Source: Thelephora terrestris
Taxonomy: Eukaryota; Basidiomycota; Agaricomycetes; Thelephorales; Thelephoraceae
Length of the DNA stretch: 64,000 nt
Reading direction: 5' to 3'
NCBI GenBank assembly: GCA_015956445.1
Contig: WIUZ02000003.1
Coordinates: 2,046,001 to 2,110,000, forward strand
The position numbers were made by a program, and so were the translations under genes. The notes under the pieces were generated by a model. The model was not told the DNA's origin, made no database searches, and worked only from the letters and a program-made list of their open reading frames with translations. Positions 58,802 through 64,000 of this stretch are shown piece by piece (positions within the stretch are counted from its first letter, which is position 1; every line of letters begins with the position of its first letter).

Positions 58802-61301
58802 TCACTGCCCCAAAGCCGTTTGAACCTTGACGATTGCAGCGATAGCATCTGCGCGGTAAGTGTCAGGAACAGTGGTGTACTCTTCCGTGGCATTGTCGCT
58901 GAACAGAAACATTTTCTTGCTGTCGAGGTCATATTTGGGCCAAGCGACGCTAGACAATAGGCTCGCAGCTGTGGATCCTTCTGGATGGTTAGGGTCCTGA
59001 TGGTTGACAAAGTTGACTGGTGTGATCCTCGTCAATCGCAGAGGCCGCATAAACGAAGGGGAGGGGGGAAACGGACACATACCTATGGCATCCGTGCCAA
59101 GGTGATCACCCGTGATGCCGTACATCTCAGGAAGCTCGCCACCATGAACGGACCCAAGGTAGAGTGATTCCTTGTTGCGCTTCCACACTAGATCCAAGAA
59201 GTTACAAGTTAGCGCGCTCCCACGCGGAAGTCAACCCGGTTTAAACACGGAGGGACGAACAGAATGACCAAACGTTCTGGGTAGCAGCCCATTTCGAGAA
59301 CGCGGAACGACGACCGGACTGGAAGAACAGATCGCCCTGGATAGCAGCCAGGCGCTTGAATTCGGGGCTGTTGGGTAGGTGTGTCAGCCTCCTGTAAGTC
59401 GAAATGACTATGCGGCCTCACGTCAAAGCGCTGCGATTCCCGGTACCGAATGGAGAACCCTAGAAAGAACCCAGTCGGAAGGTGTTTTTGAGCGGTCATG
59501 TGAACTAGCTCACTGCAGCAGGATCCTGAGGGTACTTGTCGGCCACCGAATTGACTTGAGCGTCAGTAGCTCCTAGGTAGAGGCCTGCCTTCAAGAATGC
59601 CTTGAGGTCGGCATCAGTGCTTTAAAATAAATTTTGAGCCTATGTGGTTGGGTAGTAGTTCTGCAAGAGAACCCACGTAATTGACTGGTCGTCAAGAGTG
59701 AAGAAGCTAAAATTCCAGCCTGAGCATCAGCCACAACATTGCCACGACGTCTAGGAAGAGTAGTGACTGGACTCACGTTCCTTCGTCATCAACCTGACCA
59801 CCCAGGATAGGAACCCTAGCATAGCATCCCTCGTTGACGTATTGCTTCACAGTCTTTTGGATCAATTCTCCGTCGATGCTGATGTCCCAAGTTAAATCCA
59901 ATCCATTGAGAGACAAGAAGGAGGGGGTAGTGTTGACAGCATCTGCAAGGGTCGCATACGGCGCAGCTCGGAGGCATTCCAGAGTGTCCGGAGCTGAAGC
60001 ACATCCGGTGAACTGAACCAATTGATCGTAAGTCGCTTGGTAGTTCTGGCTATCGGCCTTGTAAGTAACAGATGTATAACTTGAATGCTACGAATTCAGT
60101 TAGACTCTTAGCAGCACCAAATCGGAATCTCGGATTCGCAAGCGCGTACCAGGATAGCGGCCTTGAAGGGAGGGCTGGTGGGGTTTGTGAGAATGTGGAC
60201 GATGATTGACTGTGACCCCGCACTCTGGCCCCAGCTGCACGGAACGCGCAATATAAGTGATGACCGAATCAATCAGCGGGGACTCTGCAGGTCCGCCGAT
60301 TAAACTCACGCGGTAACTTGGTTTGGATCGCCACCGAACTTGGAAATATAAGTCTTGACCCAGTCCAAGAAGAATTTTTCTGTTGAACCCGCAGATCATC
60401 GATGCATCAGTTGCCGAGAACGAAAGAACCGACGGGAGTAGTGGTTAGAAGCCATGAAAGTGTGTTGATTGAGGTGAAACTCACGATCGTACAAGCCGAT
60501 GTTCGTAGCTCCTCCCGCTAGAGCCTCTTTCCCACCGAGGAAACCAAAAGCATTCAAACGGTAGTTGAAGTTCACGTAGATGACTGGTTCCCCAAGCTCA
60601 ACCGAACGTTGCACGACAGTACTTCCATCATAGGAAGAGCCGTCACCAACAGCGAAAGCACCGCCGTAGAACCACTTATAATAATGGTTCAGAGTCTATC
60701 AGGGCGTCATCCAGGATCGTACAAGTACTCACGACGACAACCGGGAGTTTACTTTGTTCTGTGACACCGGCAGGGCGGATCACGTTTGCGTAAAGGCCTG
60801 AAACATCGGAGTTTCTTGTTAGATTTCACCTCACGTTCGCGCCGATTCAGACGTTAACGAAAAAAAAACCGTACAGTCTTCAGACGCGTTGGCTTTCGGG
60901 AGAAATCCGGCCAATATAGTGTAGTTGATGCCCGGAATAAGAGGAGGGGTATATTCCTGTGGGAAACAGGCGTTTCCGTACGTCGTGGCCTGACAGAAAC
61001 AAGAAAGGCAACCGAGGTCAGATATCTGGGTCGAATCCCCGCAACAGACCACAAGATCACTCACGAGCTTGGTACCGGATAACGAAAGTGGGGGTTGAGG
61101 CCGACGGAATCGGAGGTCACCGACTGGAGGCTGGGCGTAAGGAATGCCCAAGAAACTCTCTAGCCCACCCGTCGAAGCCCCTTCGAACGTTGCATAACTC
61201 AGAGTGACCACGGGACCGCCGCCACGTTTGCTCGAAGCCGCTACAGCGTAAACACCGACCTGGAGGAAGGTCCCGAGAAGTACAAGCGAGTTGAAAAACA
61301 T
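58802..61301 (-). CDS. Secreted type-B carboxylesterase/lipase, copy 2
   Basis: An alpha/beta-hydrolase of the type-B carboxylesterase / Candida rugosa lipase group, which hydrolyses carboxylic esters outside the cell. The start at 61301 gives a signal peptide (MFFNSLVLLGTFLQVGVYA). At least nine exons with short GT...AG introns can be traced. Landmarks in order: FLGIPYAQPPVGDLRFRRPQ; oxyanion-hole GGAFAVGDGSSYDG; VIYVNFNYRLNAFGFLGGKE; KFGGDPNQVT; the nucleophile GQSAG (about 60222), reached only after removing an intron; GGQVDDEGT with the acidic triad residue (about 59775); QGDLFFQSGRR; VHGGELPEMYG with the catalytic His (about 59135); and NHQDPNHP near the end. The triad is complete and no break is seen, so it may be active. 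Some exon edges are uncertain, mostly around 60100 and 59230. Confidence 0.85.
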
Positions 61302-63256
61302 CCTCGGTGTCGTCGATATGACCAGGGTAAGAGGATAGGGATGCCACAGGGACAGCCGGTACGTTGGCTTAAGTAGGCATCCAAATGCCCGTATCTATCT
61401 TGGTCCGTATTGGTATTACTGGGGTGCAGTTAACCCCTCCGGCTCAGGAGCGCATGCCTGACCCAATGAGAAAAAGAGGCGGTCGCAGTCCACAGGTCAG
61501 CACTGAGAAACGATGGGGCTGGGAACAAAGAACTCCCTCGCCGACCCCGATGCCGATACCCCGGCTGTGCGGAATGAATTAGTAGTGCGGAAGCAGTGTG
61601 ATGTATATGTGCACAAGAGGTTCGGAAGCTTGCGGCAGCCGCGCGGAGCGTCACAGCGTCACGGTGTTTTCCTGGAAGCTGCACGTGACGCTCACTTTCC
61701 TGGGATAAATCTCGGATCAATCTACAAATCTCTGATCCCCGGTAAGTAGGATCCAGAAGCTCGAGCAACACTGGGGGTCGTTGAGGAACGCGAAAATAAA
61801 CTGGCTCGCGACCGGTAGCGACCAACCCCAAAGTAGATAAATCAATGATCTGCATTTGGATTACTTACTCGAAGTCAATCCATTGGGAATGATTCCAAGT
61901 GACCCGGGGGACGGCCGACCGTGAACCCTGACCCATTTTCGACGAGTACAGTACACACGCCGGACATAATATATACACGGAAGTAATACACGGCGTGGTT
62001 GTAAATGAGTGACTGTCCACAGGACTAGATTACAGCAGGAATATATATATCCGTTGCAGAAGGGTGCCACTAGCCGAGATTCGCCGCAACAGTCCACAAA
62101 TATTCACCTAAGTTTGAGTGCAAACTGTGTACATCCCACGGACAGTCACTCAATCTATCAGTGGCAGATTTTTTTAATAAAAAAAGAACTCAGTATGAAA
62201 CCTTTACCCCAATTGTTGCCAGAGGAAACTAGGAGCCCTCGCTCAGTACCTATCGTCGGGGTGTGTCTCGCGGCGCTCAAGGTTGTCAAGTGTCACGCCT
62301 GAGTCAAAATTCGTGCGTCATACATATATCAGGCTCAAGGAACGCGCTCCGAGTCAAAGCTTATTGTCCCCCTCACGGTGTGTAAGTGGATGTCCGTTAC
62401 GATGGTCCTGGCCAGCCTATTCGGTACGTTCCGAGGCTTGGAGCTCGAAAACGCTCGCTGCCTTTCATTGCCGCTAGCCATGCAATCTGAGTTTCATCCC
62501 CCCACCGCTCTTCACGGCGGACCTACGAAACATCAACGTGGTGCCGCGAGCCCTTTGATCATGGTGTGTATCCATGCTGGCTGACTTCCGTTCGGGTCCA
62601 TTGTAGAGACCGTTTGCGCAGCGGGGTTGGACGTGAGGGTGGGAAAAACTTGACGAACAGGGAGCAGAAGGGGAAAGTCGCAATGTACCCACGTGCTCGG
62701 GTTTACCGTAAATTTAATCCTCAGATTGGATTGAGGAGGCAGCAGAGTTTTGACGGGCCAGAGCCACATCCGCAGACCCCCCCATCGAGATCAGGATCGA
62801 CCCGATAGTTGAAGCGTCGGCTGCGCAAAGTAAATGACGGTACTTGCCCGAGGCGTGCCATGAATAAATGGTAACAGAGCCTGCGCCGCAAACTCTGCAG
62901 GGTCGGGCATTGATCTTAGCTGGTAGGCGGTTGTACAGCCGCTCGAGTTGTATGCGGCGAAGAGGCAGGTTACCTGGTCCCACCCTTTATACTAGTAGTA
63001 CACATCGGTCTTTATCCTGTCATCGGAAGCCGCGGATCTTCACAGATGTGGCGATTGCAAAAACCTGCCAAGGGTGGTTCGCTCAACCAAAACCCTTGTT
63101 CAAAAGAGCAATGGCCGTCTGCTGGGGGTGAGGTGTGCCTCTCGAAGTGTCCTTGCCCTGCGGTGTACCCTCTGAAACAAGTCAACCGCTTCACAATTTG
63201 GACATGAGCTATAACACAAGGCTTAATGGTAGCTTCAGATATACGGACACCCTCAA
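61302..63256. other. Upstream region of copy 2 and gene-free stretch
   Basis: The first 400 bp are the duplicated promoter region shared with copy 1. From about 61710 to 63256 no coding sequence is supported on either strand; frames are short and unlike any family I know. Confidence 0.5.
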
Positions 63257-63930
63257 TCACCGCGGAGACACGCGACTAAGGTCCGGAATTTCAGCTCCGA
63301 GGGCGGGAGACCAGCAAGGAAAAAACGCACAGTCTGCATTACTTCCAGTTGTTCCGAAATAACCCGAATCACTTGCCCGAACAAACGCCGTTCTTTCCTC
63401 CATGATATCCAACCTATATGGCTCTGCCTCGGCTCTCGACATGGTCCCGTCGTCCCCGCGGGAGATGAACTCGATTAGTTCGACGGGAAGCCTACCAAGC
63501 CGTGACGAGTTACCGGCCTCCAACATCGCATCTCGAATGAATTCGCGCTGCTGGGGCGCGGTAGTGGTGGCAGAGGGGATGGTGGACGTCGGGTCCACCA
63601 GGAAGGCAACAAATATCTTGCGGCATCCAGGCTTTTTCCGGTCTTTGAGACGGAAAGGTTGGACTCGGTGTTGGTAGATATTCGGGAAGGCGACGCAACG
63701 ACCTTCAATGGTTTCGACACTTCCGAGTTCTTGCAAACTTCTGTCACGACTAGTTGCAACAGGCAATAGTCATTTCACTGACTTTTCCTACAATGACGCA
63801 AGGTGGGCTCACCGGTCGAAATCATAAAGAACGCGCATACAGTGGTTTTCATCTGGCCTGTAGTGTGCTGGTGCACATGTTGCCCTTCGGAACGCGAGTC
63901 GTGACGAGGTGATGTTTTCACAGTCATAAT
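63257..63930 (-). CDS. DUF4246-domain protein, C-terminal part
   Basis: Minus-strand coding sequence of a fungal DUF4246 protein, whose biochemical role is not established to my knowledge. One exon (about 63930-63812) reads YYDCENITSSRLAFRRATC and MRVLYDF. After an intron of about 60 bp with a GTGAGC donor, the last exon has LQELGSVETIEGRCVAFPNI, YQHRVQPFRLKDRKKPGC and LPVELIEFISRGDDGTMSRA, and stops at 63257. These are the usual last blocks of the family. Upstream sequence to 64000 shows no clear continuation, so the gene is either cut by the window edge or is a fragment. Confidence 0.75.
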
Positions 63931-64000
63931 ACTTTGCGGGGTCTCACAGTTGAGTCGTCATACCACGGTTGACGAACGGACTCACATATATGAAACTGGA

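Overview
The window looks like a transposon-dense stretch of a mushroom-forming basidiomycete (Agaricomycete) genome. The reasons are a KDZ-class DNA transposon with an HMG-box companion gene, a FunK1-type protein kinase, introns of about 45-60 bp, a DUF4246 fragment, a secreted type-B carboxylesterase pair and Ty3/Gypsy elements of fungal type. No name for the species can be given from sequence alone.

Layout. Positions 1-47.8 kb are a nest of mobile elements built on two broken Ty3/Gypsy retrotransposons: G1 on the minus strand, scattered between about 209 and 39238, and G2 on the plus strand, 39740 to about 47793. G1 was blown apart by successive insertions that can be ordered by their target-site duplications (TSDs): palindromic CACTG...CAGTG foldback elements with 3-bp TSDs, four families of TG...CA elements of 2.3-3.3 kb with 5-bp TSDs (called D, E, F and H here), a 2,428-bp near-perfect palindrome (P), and a 9,466-bp KDZ transposon (1104-10569) with about 345-bp terminal inverted repeats and an 8-bp TSD. 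The KDZ element carries three genes: a seven-exon transposase, an unrecognised second gene and an HMG-box gene.

The most unusual part is the D/E/F/H group. Each copy has TGTCAGG...CA ends, a 5-bp TSD, no reverse transcriptase, and two divergent promoters. One TATA box fires toward the nearer end, as an LTR promoter would. The other drives an intron-bearing gene on the opposite strand, coding for a coiled-coil protein with a small cysteine motif. The simplest reading is giant solo LTRs that carry an antisense gene in U3. Three of the four families also keep a second long open frame overlapping the 3' part of the gene, always in the same +1 register. I know of no described system like this.

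From 47.8 to 51.5 kb lie TTAGG-rich repeats, a 26-27-bp repeat array and a 45-bp satellite split by element H. From 51.5 kb to the end the sequence is ordinary host DNA: a broken carboxylesterase cut by the satellite and holding a 47-bp micro-inversion, a FunK1 kinase gene, an amino-acid permease pseudogene, an apparently intact carboxylesterase paralogue, and the end of a DUF4246 gene that runs off the window.
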